Assembly: GCA_002423895.1 (NCBI GenBank)
Contig: DIOL01000032.1
Location: 62,001 to 126,000 of the forward strand
Source: Bacteroidales bacterium UBA5515
GTDB lineage: Bacteria > Bacteroidota > Bacteroidia > Bacteroidales > P3
Length of the DNA: 64,000 nt
Reading direction: 5' to 3'
Under the pieces are notes generated by a model. The model worked only from the letters and a program-made list of their open reading frames with translations, made no database searches and had not been told where the DNA came from. The number at the start of each line of letters is the position of its first letter. Position 1 is the stretch's first letter. Of this stretch, positions 9,239-19,600 are shown piece by piece. The position numbers and the translations under genes are program-made.

Positions 9239-9402
9239 CGAAATAATTTTGAATATAGTGTTGTGTTTATATAAATTATTTACCCAAAATAGAAAGTAAA
9301 AAAATAGGAAAATAATAGTTGATATAATATTATTCTGTAATTGAAGTTTAAATATTCTTTTAGTGAAATAAAACAAGGAAACATAAACAAAGCTAAAAGA
9401 TT

Positions 9403-9440
9403 TTAAGGACTTTGATGTCATTAAGGTCGTTAAAGTCCTT
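9403..9440. repeat. Small inverted array around AAGGACTTT
   Basis: AAGGACTTT at 9405-9413 is matched by its complement AAAGTCCTT at 9432-9440. A third related copy (TTAAGGTCGTTAAAG) lies between, giving starts at 9403 and 9421. It is related in style to the other arrays but shorter. Confidence 0.5.
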
Positions 9441-9704
9441 CGACAATTATGACACAAATATAGTTTTATAGGAATTGGAGAAGAAAAAGAATAAATCATA
9501 TAAATAAGAAATAAGCCGATTTAAATATTTTTTGGAGTAAGTGTACCCAAAGCATAGAGAAAGCTCATAAAATTAAAAGAAATCGTGCAAATAAAGGATA
9601 ATTGGATTCAAGTTAATGAAGCAAATGCACCAATTAAGTATATACTCATACTTATTAAAGGAGAATAGGAAGAGAAAAGAAAGTAAAAATAGTCAATACA
9701 AAAT

Positions 9705-9741
9705 AAAAAGGCTGTTAGTTAACTAAAACTACAGCCTTTTT
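9705..9741 (-). terminator. Terminator of the greA-HIT unit
   Basis: AAAAAGGCTGT and ACAGCCTTTTT form a strong stem around a TAGTTAACTAAAACT-type loop, giving a U-tract on the minus-strand transcript just after the HIT gene stop at 9777. Confidence 0.8.
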
Positions 9742-9776
9742 CTAATATAAAGTTTAGTAATAAATTTCTTGTTCAA

Positions 9777-10169
9777 CTATATATAAGAGATAATATTTTT
9801 GGCTATTTCCTCAAATTCTTCTTTTGAAAGTTCCAATTTAGGTCTTTTAAAGTCTAAATCTCCAACATTGTTTAGTGGCACAAGATGAATGTGCGCATGA
9901 GGAACTTCAAGTCCAATTACAGCAATACCTACTTTCGGACATGGATAGGCCTTTTGAATAGCTTTTGCTACTTGTTTAGCAAATATATTTAATTCAGAAA
10001 GTAACTTATCTTCTATATCAAAAATATAGTCAATCTCCTTTTTTGGAACAACTAAAGTGTGTCCTTTGGCAAGGGGTGAAATGTCTAGGAAAGCAAAACA
10101 ATTCTCTGTTTCTGCAATTTTATAGCATGGTATTTCACCAGAAATTATTTTTGAAAATATTGTTGCCAT
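9777..10169 (-). CDS. HIT family protein (histidine triad nucleotide hydrolase)
   Basis: A 130-aa HIT protein with the catalytic triad motif HAHIHLVPLN (about residues 90-99) and the N-terminal IFSKIISGEIPCYKI typical of Hint-type purine nucleoside phosphoramidases. It probably hydrolyses AMP-lysine or AMP-amine conjugates in the cytoplasm. Its start lies 1 nt after the greA stop on the same strand, so the two are translated from one mRNA, as in many Bacteroidetes. The minus-strand terminator follows. Confidence 0.92.
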   Translation of the reverse strand: MATIFSKIISGEIPCYKIAETENCFAFLDISPLAKGHTLVVPKKEIDYIFDIEDKLLSELNIFAKQVAKAIQKAYPCPKVGIAVIGLEVPHAHIHLVPLNNVGDLDFKRPKLELSKEEFEEIAKNIISYI

Positions 10170-10170
10170 A

Positions 10171-10647
10171 TTAATCTCTTGTTATTTTAGTTATCTTAAA
10201 TTTCATAACTCCTGCTGGAACATGTATTTCAGCAACATCACCTACTCTTTTTCCCAAAAGTCCTTTTGCGATTGGTGAAGTAACTGAAATTTTGCCCTCT
10301 CTTAGATTTGATTCACTTTCTGGAACTACTTCATAAACTTGTGTTTGATTGTTAGCAAGATTAATGAATTCTACCTTTGAGAGTAGGAGCACTTTAGATA
10401 GGTCTAACTTACTTTCATCTAATAATCGTGCATTGCTTATTAGTGCTTGTAGTTTAGCAATTTTTGCTTCCAAATGTCCTTGTGCATCTTTTGCTGCATC
10501 GTATTCAGCATTTTCAGATAAATCTCCTTTATCTCTTGCTTCAGCTATTGCAGCTATTATTGCTGGGCGTTCCACAGCAATCATGTTTTGCAGCTTGTCT
10601 TTAAGTTGTTGCAAGCCTTCTTGTGAATAATACTTTATTCCTGACAT
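10171..10647 (-). CDS. greA: Transcription elongation factor GreA
   Basis: A 158-aa factor that stimulates transcript cleavage by backtracked RNA polymerase. The N-terminal coiled-coil has the acidic tip (RDKGDLSENAEYDAAKDAQG, about 38-57), and the C-terminal globular domain includes SPIAKGLLGKRVGD. Length is normal. First gene of the greA-HIT pair. The terminator of the upstream envelope operon ends only about 25 nt before, leaving no obvious separate promoter, so some read-through may feed it. Confidence 0.96.
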   Translation of the reverse strand: MSGIKYYSQEGLQQLKDKLQNMIAVERPAIIAAIAEARDKGDLSENAEYDAAKDAQGHLEAKIAKLQALISNARLLDESKLDLSKVLLLSKVEFINLANNQTQVYEVVPESESNLREGKISVTSPIAKGLLGKRVGDVAEIHVPAGVMKFKITKITRD

Positions 10648-10673
10648 AATTTTTGTGTTTTGGATTAAAAAGA

Positions 10674-10703
10674 ATCGAAGACCCTTAATAAAAGGTCTTC
10701 GAT
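10674..10703 (-). terminator. Terminator of the TonB-receptor/PorV operon
   Basis: ATCGAAGACC (10674-10683) pairs perfectly with GGTCTTCGAT (10694-10703). The minus-strand transcript continues into TTCTTTTTAA. It lies 25 nt past the PorV-like gene stop. Confidence 0.85.
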
Positions 10704-10728
10704 CTTATTATTAAATTAATAAATTATT

Positions 10729-11811
10729 CTATAGGGAAAGAACTAATCCTATTGTGTGGATACCTCCACCAACTTTGGTTAGTCTATATGCGTAGTCAAA
10801 AGAAAGATTAACTCCTTTATCATCTTCTGATTTTGCTTTCTTTAATGGTGCTATTACTGAAACCCCAGCTGCTAAACCTGAATAAAGTGTTGTTGCTCCG
10901 TTATCGGCATCAAAAATACTTTCAGTTATAGCATCTTCATAAGTGTATGAAGTACGTAGCATAAATAATTTAGCAAATCCATATTCAAGTCCTAAAGTGT
11001 ATTGGTCTTTTGAGAACGCCATTGCTGAAAAGTTACCTGCAACTGTTAAACGATGAGTGTTTTCAGAGAATAGGAAGTCATAAGATGCTCCAATATTTAA
11101 ACTTGAAGGCATTTCAAAACTTGCTGAACGTTGTTCCAAAGACATTTGACGACCATAGAATGAAGCTACAGATGACAAACCGTCTCCACTATAACTCATT
11201 GAAGGTCCCCAGTTCTTTAGGGTTATACCAAATTTAATTTCGTAATTTGTTCCAGTTACATATTGGATACCTGCATCGATTGCAAAACCTGTTGCAGTAA
11301 CATTGTCAATTCCTTCATTAACCAACTTAACTGATGCTCCTCCATATATTGAAGAAGAAAAAGCTTTTGCATAAGAAAGTGCAATGTTCATATTACTCAT
11401 TGAAAAAGTACCATTATTAAATTCAGGACTTCCTTCTTTTGTTCTATCAATTAAACCAAAGCTCATTGAAGTTACAGATAGTCCAAGAACTCCCATTTCA
11501 CCTAAACTTTGTCCTATACCAAATGCACTAACTCCAATTCCAGAGTTTTGTAACCAATTGTTATAAGAAGCATAAGCTTCAGTTCCTGGTGTTCTACCTA
11601 AACCTGCTACGTTAGAAAACAAAGCATCTACTCCTGTGCCACATGCTGTGTTAACTCCTCCCCAGCCAGCACTTCTTACCCAAGGGTTAATCAAAAGTGA
11701 GCCTGCTCCTGCAGTTCCTCTTCTGTCGTCATTCCCTGCTTTTACGTTCGTGTTAGAAAATAACATGACTCCTAACATGAACAAAGCAAATATTCTATAT
11801 ATATCTTTCAT
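10729..11811 (-). CDS. PorV/PorQ-family outer-membrane protein
   Basis: A 360-aa predicted beta-barrel with a signal peptide (about 1-25). The mature N-terminus has the family hallmark: GAGSLLINPWVRSAGWGG and then DALFSNVAGLG (about 36-75), seen in UPF0164/PorV proteins. PorV itself carries cargo from the type IX secretion translocon to the sortase. Paralogs are often encoded next to large secreted proteins, as here. It is the last gene of the operon, 42 nt after the 1583-aa gene, and a terminator follows. Which paralog it is cannot be decided from sequence alone. Confidence 0.82.
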   Translation of the reverse strand: MKDIYRIFALFMLGVMLFSNTNVKAGNDDRRGTAGAGSLLINPWVRSAGWGGVNTACGTGVDALFSNVAGLGRTPGTEAYASYNNWLQNSGIGVSAFGIGQSLGEMGVLGLSVTSMSFGLIDRTKEGSPEFNNGTFSMSNMNIALSYAKAFSSSIYGGASVKLVNEGIDNVTATGFAIDAGIQYVTGTNYEIKFGITLKNWGPSMSYSGDGLSSVASFYGRQMSLEQRSASFEMPSSLNIGASYDFLFSENTHRLTVAGNFSAMAFSKDQYTLGLEYGFAKLFMLRTSYTYEDAITESIFDADNGATTLYSGLAAGVSVIAPLKKAKSEDDKGVNLSFDYAYRLTKVGGGIHTIGLVLSL

Positions 11812-11853
11812 AATATCTCTTATTTAAAATATTCTTTTTTGTGCTGATTATTA

Positions 11854-14800
11854 CTATTGGAAAGAGTTTAAGTCAACTGGACGTAATGCTCCAAACCATT
11901 TAATGATTTTTTCTCCTACTCCTTCAGCTTTTATATGTATAATGTAAGATCCTCCAGAAATTGGTAAACCTTTATGGTTTTTCAAATCCCAATCAACTGA
12001 TGTAAGAGCTGTTCCTGATCCTGAAACCACATTCTTTGAAGGTCCACGAAGTTTTCTTACAACCGTTCCGTCAACAGAGTATATTGTTATGTAACAATCT
12101 GGAGGTAGGTTACAGATCTTAACAAGATTTTCAACTTGATCTCCTTCGTAAATTGAAGCAGCAAAATAAGGGTTAGGTACTACAGTAATTTGATCTAAAG
12201 CTGTCTTAGCTACTTCAACATTTCCTACTGATGTAGCAATATCCTTAGTAATGGAGAATTGATACATTGGGTAGTTATCATTTTGAGGTGAAGCAGAAGC
12301 TCCATTTACATTATTAATGTAGTTTTTCTTGTAAGCTTGACGAACTCTTAATGAAACAGTAACATCTGTTGGTATTTCAGCTTTTGGATTTGTATTGAAA
12401 GCAGTTGCTAATGGCATACCAACCCACATTACAGAAGCGAATAATTCAGATACTGATGTTAAATTATCATTACTATAATCATTGTATGGTGTAGAGTTAG
12501 ATAATGTTAATACATCTAATTTTTTAAGTTTTTCATATGCCCATGTTCCCATGTCCATAATTCCATTGTTATCCTTATCATAATATGAAGGAGGAGTAAC
12601 ATCTCTCATGTCTCTGTTTGGTTCAAGTCCGTTAGGTGTATATAGTTTGAATTGTGAAGCACCTAATACATAAATGTAGTGCATACCTCCGAAAACAACT
12701 CCACCACCATCGGTTTGTGTTGAAGTAGGATTCCAAATTAAATCTCTACCATTTCCTGGTTGGCCAACTCCTAATTGAGAGTTTTCACCAAACATCATAT
12801 TTAATCTTTGACCTGTTTCAAGATTGATAGCATATCCTGGGAACCAACCCCAACCTTGAGTACCATCATTAGTTGGATTACCATTTTTATCAACAGAAGC
12901 ATGTCTTCTTAATTGGAAACGTTTTGCTTTTCCTTCTGTTTGTTCTTGATCATGTCCCATTTCAATAACTGGGCAACGTGTCCATTTTGTTTTATCACTT
13001 GTGAAAACAATGTCAACAGAAGCCATATTATTCATATTATTTGATGCAGTTGAATAAACAAATGCAGGATCTAATCTGTATTTAGTTATTGATGCAGGAG
13101 TTGCTACATCATTAAAATGATAGTATGAGAAACCTGGGTGAGGTATAACTGTTTCCTGATAGTTAGCATACAGTGAAGTTAATCTATAAGGTGCCCACCA
13201 TCCATTTGCAAAGGTTTCATAATCCTGAGCCTTATCTATAGGATGGCTAAAGAATACAGTATCTTTTCCTCCATTAATAACAGACATTGTTGAGTAATAA
13301 TAGTCTTGAGATAAATAATCAAATACACTTTCAGCATCATCATTTGTTCCAAAACCAGTTATGGTAGCTTCAGATGAAATTTTACTTCCTGATCTTATCC
13401 AGTTAGTTAAGTCACTTCCATCATTGTCAGAAACTCCAAATAACCATGTTTTATTAGGATCTTTAGCAACTACGCTTGAATATAAAGCTGTTCCTTCTCT
13501 AAGCTCACCACCAAAAACTCTTTTTTGTTTAACATATGAATCATTTCCTATGTATTGAGGTACTACAGTTGATAATGGATTTGTTAATGAAATTGAAATT
13601 CCTAATGGGAAAATAACTTGTTCATTAATATCTCCAATTACTCTGTCAGATGTTATTGAATATATATCAGTAGATACTCCATTAATTTTTTCTGTGTAAA
13701 GAGGTAGATTAGTGTCTGCATTTTGAAGTTTCCATTTTGCATACATTAAATTAGTTGATGTATCAGAAGGAATAATCTTAATATTGAATGCACCAGCTCT
13801 AAGTTTAATTGGATCAATTACTTTAATATTTAAAGGACCAAAATTCTTTTCATATTTTAATTCTGGAACAAATGAAATACCAACTGGTTCTTCATTAGGT
13901 TTACCCATTAATTGTTCCAAAGTTTCCTTCTTAAAGTTTACTATCATTCCACCATTTCCATTTCCTTCAATTCTTGTAATTTCTGGACTATTTCCATAAG
14001 CAGACTGAACTAATGTTCCATTTTGTTCTGGTTCTAATAAGTGAGGGATAGCAATTACAGGTGAAATACTTCTTCCATATCCAGTTTTTCTACTTGCTAA
14101 ATATGTGATTTTTTGTCCATCAAGTTTTGTAGCATCTTCAGGATTATATTGCTTGAAATTATTGTAAGCATAAGCAACAGCAACGTAATAATATTTTTTA
14201 TTATTAACAATTGTTTTATCGTTACTTGTTGCAAACATATCTTCATTAATTCTGAATGAATGTTGAATACCTTTATTTAAACCATTAACCATTACTTTTG
14301 GAACTAAACCTCCAATATTATCATCTTTAGTGTAGTTAATCAATTTTGCGATAGGTGCATCGTTTTGTTTGCTGTCAAAGTTTTTAATATCACATTGTGC
14401 TACTAATCTTGCTTTATCTTCATCATAGATATCAGCAACAGAAACTGATCTATCTTTTAATTGGAAGATTTGATATCCTTCAAAACGATAGTATTGATCA
14501 TAATGAACAGTTGATAGAATAGAATCACGTGTATGAATATATGGATTACCACTGTTATCATATAAGATTGTATCAACTTGAATTATATTATCATATTTAA
14601 CTGGAATTGAAACATCAATCTTATTGTATGATTCATTAATGTTATTTGAAGAAGGTGCATCATTAGTAAGGAATAAAATTAATTCCCTATTAAGTTCTTT
14701 AATTGTTAAGTCTGGTGCATCTGGTCCTTCTAATAAGTTAAAGCAATTATCAAATAATGCTTGACATTTATCATCAATTTGTCTTAAAAGGGTTACTGAA

Positions 14801-16605
14801 GCATAAGGTCCACCTGAAGTTGCTTGAGCAAAAGGAATACCAACAGTAATATAGTTAATTGCTCCTGGTTTCAATTCAAAAGGTCCAGCTGATTGCATAA
14901 AACGTCTATCACCTGCTGAGTTATTTGAAGATTCTTCAGTCCAACCTCTAGTATCTGTCATATTTGGAATAATACCTTTTGTTCCCCAATTCCATGGGTC
15001 AGTATTACCTGGGAACATAAAATCACATTCAACAGTACCTGAAGTTCCGTCTCCACCAAATGTCATCTTAACACCTGTTTTCCACATTCCTCTTAAGTAG
15101 TTGTAATAGTCAGTTGCTTTATCAGGTTCACCTTTGGTTGTATGACCACTATTTTCATAATAAACAAATCTTCTCATTCCGAAACGTTCATCATCAATAA
15201 TTCCATTTCCAAAGTTAACACCATTAATGTTAGCACCATTTGTAATTTTATCATTTACATTATACCAATAATCAATAAATTCTTCAGCATTAGCAGTAAT
15301 TAATAATGTATCATAATTACCAGGAATTGGTTGTCCATTAGCATCTTTCTTCAAATACTTATCCAATTTTTCTGGTTCTTTTCCTAATACTAAATCAATA
15401 TAAACTTTAGGGTTATCTAATCCATCTTGATCTAAGTAAGGTCCTTGGAAGAAGTCAATACCAACTGCAGGTGGGTTTCCAGAGTAAGCTCCAGTTCCTG
15501 GTCCATCAGTTGCTTTTCCATTATAGCAATAACCTAAACCTCTTTTAACATCACAACCAACAAAGTCATCATGAGAATAACCTAAATCTGGGTCAACCCA
15601 TTGACTGAAGTATGTATTTTGAAGTGTAAAAGTTGAACGGTTAATAATTTCATATGAATAGAAAGTCATATTGTTAATTTCATCATTCATACTGAAAGCG
15701 AAAGCTTGAGCACGAATTTCCAAACCAATAGGATTTTGAGATTTTGATTCAGTGTGTGCATTTCCTTTATCATTGAATACCCACCATAGTGTTTCGTCAC
15801 CTTTTAAAACTTGGTCAACTAAAATACCACCATGAACTGGTTCTCCACCAGTACCGATTGAATCTTCCATTGTTCTAATTGGATTGTATCTTTGACCACT
15901 TTGTTTTGCAACTACTGGACAAAGGTCACCATTGAAATCATAGTAAGGATAATCTCCCTTTGAATAATTATATTCACCATCTCCATCAACATCCTTGAAA
16001 GGAGCTAAATATTTTGATTGTTTTAAATCAGCATAGTTTTCTGGATGTGCAGGCCATGTTTTAATTGCTTCAGTAATCAAATTTGGATCAGTTGGTCCAC
16101 CAATAATTTGACCTTGTGCATTCTTTGGACATGAAGCAACAAATGCTTCAACTTCTGCTTTTGTAATGCGGAAATGTCTATCCCATTTTTCACAAACAGA
16201 TTTATTTACTGCAGCATTTTTATCAACAGTTAAAGGACCAGGCCAAAAATCATCTCCATCTTGACCGAAACGTAAAGCAGCAACTCTTAATTGCTTGTTT
16301 TCGTCTTGACCTCCAATCCATAATGCAGCACAGAACATAGCAGTACTACTACCATCTTTAGGAACATAATATCTAGCAGTATTTCCATCATACCACATAT
16401 TACCTCCTGTATTGATACGAGCTCTAACATTATTAATACTTAATTCAGCCGAACCTTGAGCTCTTCTACATCTTTCAACCCCAGTTTCTGCTTTAGCAGA
16501 TTTTGTGGTTTTTTTAGTCGCTCCAACATATTCTCTTGCAAAAAGAGAATTTTGCAACAAAAGGCAGACTAAAACTAACGTTGTTATTTTAAATATATGT
16601 TTCAT
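11854..16605 (-). CDS. Giant secreted protein with FlgD-like/type IX-type C-terminus
   Basis: A 1583-aa exported protein (signal peptide MKHIFKITTLVLVCLLLQ, about 1-23). Two Asp-rich, calcium-loop-like segments stand out: DVDGDGEYNYSKGD near residue 206 and DKDNNGIMDMG near residue 1345. The last ~105 residues begin ITVVPNPYFA and continue through ITIYSVDGTVVRKL and a WDLKNHKG...SGGSYIIHI pattern, the FlgD-Ig-like fold typical of C-terminal domains on Bacteroidetes secreted proteins. No enzymatic domain is recognised in the middle. Encoded between a TonB-dependent receptor and a PorV-like protein, so these three probably work together at the cell surface. Confidence 0.75.
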   Translation of the reverse strand: MKHIFKITTLVLVCLLLQNSLFAREYVGATKKTTKSAKAETGVERCRRAQGSAELSINNVRARINTGGNMWYDGNTARYYVPKDGSSTAMFCAALWIGGQDENKQLRVAALRFGQDGDDFWPGPLTVDKNAAVNKSVCEKWDRHFRITKAEVEAFVASCPKNAQGQIIGGPTDPNLITEAIKTWPAHPENYADLKQSKYLAPFKDVDGDGEYNYSKGDYPYYDFNGDLCPVVAKQSGQRYNPIRTMEDSIGTGGEPVHGGILVDQVLKGDETLWWVFNDKGNAHTESKSQNPIGLEIRAQAFAFSMNDEINNMTFYSYEIINRSTFTLQNTYFSQWVDPDLGYSHDDFVGCDVKRGLGYCYNGKATDGPGTGAYSGNPPAVGIDFFQGPYLDQDGLDNPKVYIDLVLGKEPEKLDKYLKKDANGQPIPGNYDTLLITANAEEFIDYWYNVNDKITNGANINGVNFGNGIIDDERFGMRRFVYYENSGHTTKGEPDKATDYYNYLRGMWKTGVKMTFGGDGTSGTVECDFMFPGNTDPWNWGTKGIIPNMTDTRGWTEESSNNSAGDRRFMQSAGPFELKPGAINYITVGIPFAQATSGGPYASVTLLRQIDDKCQALFDNCFNLLEGPDAPDLTIKELNRELILFLTNDAPSSNNINESYNKIDVSIPVKYDNIIQVDTILYDNSGNPYIHTRDSILSTVHYDQYYRFEGYQIFQLKDRSVSVADIYDEDKARLVAQCDIKNFDSKQNDAPIAKLINYTKDDNIGGLVPKVMVNGLNKGIQHSFRINEDMFATSNDKTIVNNKKYYYVAVAYAYNNFKQYNPEDATKLDGQKITYLASRKTGYGRSISPVIAIPHLLEPEQNGTLVQSAYGNSPEITRIEGNGNGGMIVNFKKETLEQLMGKPNEEPVGISFVPELKYEKNFGPLNIKVIDPIKLRAGAFNIKIIPSDTSTNLMYAKWKLQNADTNLPLYTEKINGVSTDIYSITSDRVIGDINEQVIFPLGISISLTNPLSTVVPQYIGNDSYVKQKRVFGGELREGTALYSSVVAKDPNKTWLFGVSDNDGSDLTNWIRSGSKISSEATITGFGTNDDAESVFDYLSQDYYYSTMSVINGGKDTVFFSHPIDKAQDYETFANGWWAPYRLTSLYANYQETVIPHPGFSYYHFNDVATPASITKYRLDPAFVYSTASNNMNNMASVDIVFTSDKTKWTRCPVIEMGHDQEQTEGKAKRFQLRRHASVDKNGNPTNDGTQGWGWFPGYAINLETGQRLNMMFGENSQLGVGQPGNGRDLIWNPTSTQTDGGGVVFGGMHYIYVLGASQFKLYTPNGLEPNRDMRDVTPPSYYDKDNNGIMDMGTWAYEKLKKLDVLTLSNSTPYNDYSNDNLTSVSELFASVMWVGMPLATAFNTNPKAEIPTDVTVSLRVRQAYKKNYINNVNGASASPQNDNYPMYQFSITKDIATSVGNVEVAKTALDQITVVPNPYFAASIYEGDQVENLVKICNLPPDCYITIYSVDGTVVRKLRGPSKNVVSGSGTALTSVDWDLKNHKGLPISGGSYIIHIKAEGVGEKIIKWFGALRPVDLNSFQ

Positions 16606-16635
16606 CTTGCAAAATTTTTCTATTTAATATTTTAA

Positions 16636-19600
16636 CTAAAATGTATAAGTTACTCCCAAGTAAACCATTCTAGGACGTTGATAATTATATTCATAATTAT
16701 TTAGATACATCATATAGTAATCTCTAAATGAATTTTCATCCAATTGGTTTGCAATAATAGTTTGAGTTTCAGGGTCAGTTAAATAACCATTATCATCAGG
16801 GTCTCCAGTAACTCCGAATACCTCAGCAACATTTTTAATATTTAACACATTGCTTATTCTTGCAAATAAGTTTAATTGAGTTACTTTTTTACCTACTTTT
16901 ATGTTATATGTTTTATCAATGTTCATATCAACACGGAAAACCCAAGGTAAACGAGCTCCATTGAAGCTACCAACAATTGTTTTTTGAGTATTGCTGAAAT
17001 ATTTTGTATATGGTCTTCCTGATTGAGCTACTCCAGTTATGTTAACTCCAAAATTTTGTAGCCAATTAATAACTTGAGATCTGTCTTCTCCAGTTGCTTT
17101 ATCTTTAACAACTCTTTTTGTTGTTGGTCCATTATAATCTTTTCCACCAAAATAACGGAAGTCTAATTGAAGTTTAAATTCATGTCTTCTATCGTCATTG
17201 ATTGGATAAAGCATTTTAATATTAGGATAACCAGCTTGAATTAAAGATACAACAGTTGTTCTTGGAAGACCTGTAGTTCCTTCAGCGTATTGAAGTGTGT
17301 AGTTAGCATTAATACGAATATTATTTGAACGTTTTAATTCATAAGTAACTGTAACTCCTTTAGTTGTTCTAAAATCTTGATTCCCGAATGAATAATATAA
17401 TGATGTTGGGTCAGCACCTACATATTGAACATAAGCAATCAAATCTCTTGTTTCTTTATAATATGCAGACATAACTAATACAGATGATTTAGATAATACT
17501 TGTGTAAAACCTAATTCATAGTTAGTAATTTTTTCTGGTTCCAAAGTTGGGTTAGTTAAAGTTTGTCCAGATTGTCTTTCCATAAATAAATAATTAACAT
17601 AGTTTGCCTGCCAATAGCTTTGAGGACGACGAGCAATCATATCATAAGATGCTTTAAATTCAGACTTGTCAGAAACAGGGAATGAAAATGCTATACGAGG
17701 CATTGGAATTATTATTGGTTTGTAATCTTCAAATGCATCAGTAGAGATTTGATAAGGTAGACCAGTGTCGTTTAATTTTCCTTTTCTGAAAGGAAGAGGT
17801 TGACCTGAAGCTGCAGCAACTGATTTAGGGTCAGATACTATTTCACCATTTGCATTATACCAAGTATTTCCATTTCTATATCCTCTAATAAAACCATCAT
17901 TGTTTACATCAGAAGGAGAAGAATTTCCATTTAAACTACTTACATATACAACATAATCATCACCAATATTTGCTGGACGGTTAGGAATTGCAAGTTCTCC
18001 TGCAGTATAAGCTGAGTAAAGCAAATAAGGATCTTTTAGCCCCATTTGATTACCATCAAATCTATCTACACGTACACCAATATTAAAAATTAAATCTTTA
18101 AAGAAGAATTGATCTTGAATATATCCAGCCATATAAATTGGTTGCCATGCTCCTAATGTTCTATTTGTAGGGTCAGAGAAAAAGCTTTGTAAATTTTGTT
18201 TTCCTTTAACAACATTTCCTTTATGATCATAACCGTAATATTCAACGATAGAATTACCACTATTAAATAACTCATCAGCAGAGAACATATCCATACTAAA
18301 TGTTGATGGGTCATAACTATCAATATCAATAAATTCAGTTCCAGTTGCACTTAATCCTAATTTTTGTCTTAAAGCTCTATCAAAATATGTTTGACTTGCT
18401 TCATCATAAGATCTATTATAGGTTACATAAGGAATTGATCCAGAATTATCAATTATTGGATTTTCTAAATCTCTATATAATATATGTGAATTTGCTTCTT
18501 GTTTCATTATTGTCCATAATGAACTAGCAGTTAATGAATATGAACGATAAGTTGATTGGTCATATTGGAATCCCAATTCTAATGAATGTTTTCCAATATC
18601 AGCAGAAACTTTTGCAGAGAAGTACACATCTTGTCTTTCACTTTTTGAATAACCTCTATATGGTGTTCCTACATTTGTCCAAGCAAATTCTGTTGTTGGA
18701 TAAATTGTATTAGGAACATCACCATTTGTTAATCCTAAAAATGATCTAATATTATCATAATTATATAACATAGGTCTAATTGATGCAAAATCTGGATCAT
18801 TATATAATTGCCAAGTATATCTTGCTAGTCCAGGATTATTATCTGAAGGAGTAAAATCGACTTGATAATCTAACCAACCATTATGTTCCATTACATCTTG
18901 CATTACACCATTTATCTCCATTCTTGATAATTGATAAGTGTTTCTTTTATATGTATGGAAAGTTCCTATATGACCATATTTGAATAAATCATCTCCATGA
19001 TCCTTATTATAAGTTTCGGTATAAGTTCTAGAATAAGAACCATTAACATTAAATATAATATTTTTAATTTTTGAAGTTTCAGAAGTATTAGAGAATTTTT
19101 GTGTAAAATCTGCCATTACCATAAAACTGTTTCCTTTAGATTCAGAATTATTAGCATTATTTAAAAGCATACCATTTAAAGATCCATCTTTACTTAAGCT
19201 ATTTACATATTCACCATTTATTAATAATGCACTGTTATCAGAAAAACGAATATCTAAACCACCTTCTAAATAAAGATAATTATTCCACATATTTGATTTT
19301 CTTCCAACCTGTTCAAAATCGGATAATCTTAAGAATGATGCTGTATTATAAACTGCACCTGTTGCGGGATTAAAAGTAAGAGGATTATTATTTAAAAATT
19401 CTTGTTTATCTTCTTTTAACATGTAATATCCTCTATCACTTGGACGATTGTATGGGTCTTGAGTGTAAGAATTAAATCCAGCTAAACGGAATCCAATAAT
19501 GCTCTTTTCTACTCCATCAGCTGTTGTCTTTTTGTATAATGGTCCTGTTAAATAAACATCAAGTCTATGGTATCCTCTAGTATCTAAAGGTTCGGATGTT

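Larger units (their letters stand above)
8742..9776. other. Gene-poor region of about 1 kb
   Basis: No convincing coding sequence on either strand; the open frames here are low-complexity and K/F/I-rich. It contains a hairpin-like inverted repeat around 8968-9005 (AATCCCTATT and AATAGGGAA arms), array B (9076-9137), a minus-strand -7 box at 9231-9238, a small array at 9403-9440 and the HIT-gene terminator at 9705-9741. The stretch 9441-9700 shows nothing I can interpret. Confidence 0.6.

Noticed and set aside
9200..9499. 99-aa minus-strand open frame
   Set aside because: It is rich in Phe, Ile and Leu in a low-complexity way, overlaps a -7 box, and shows no domain or neighbour support.
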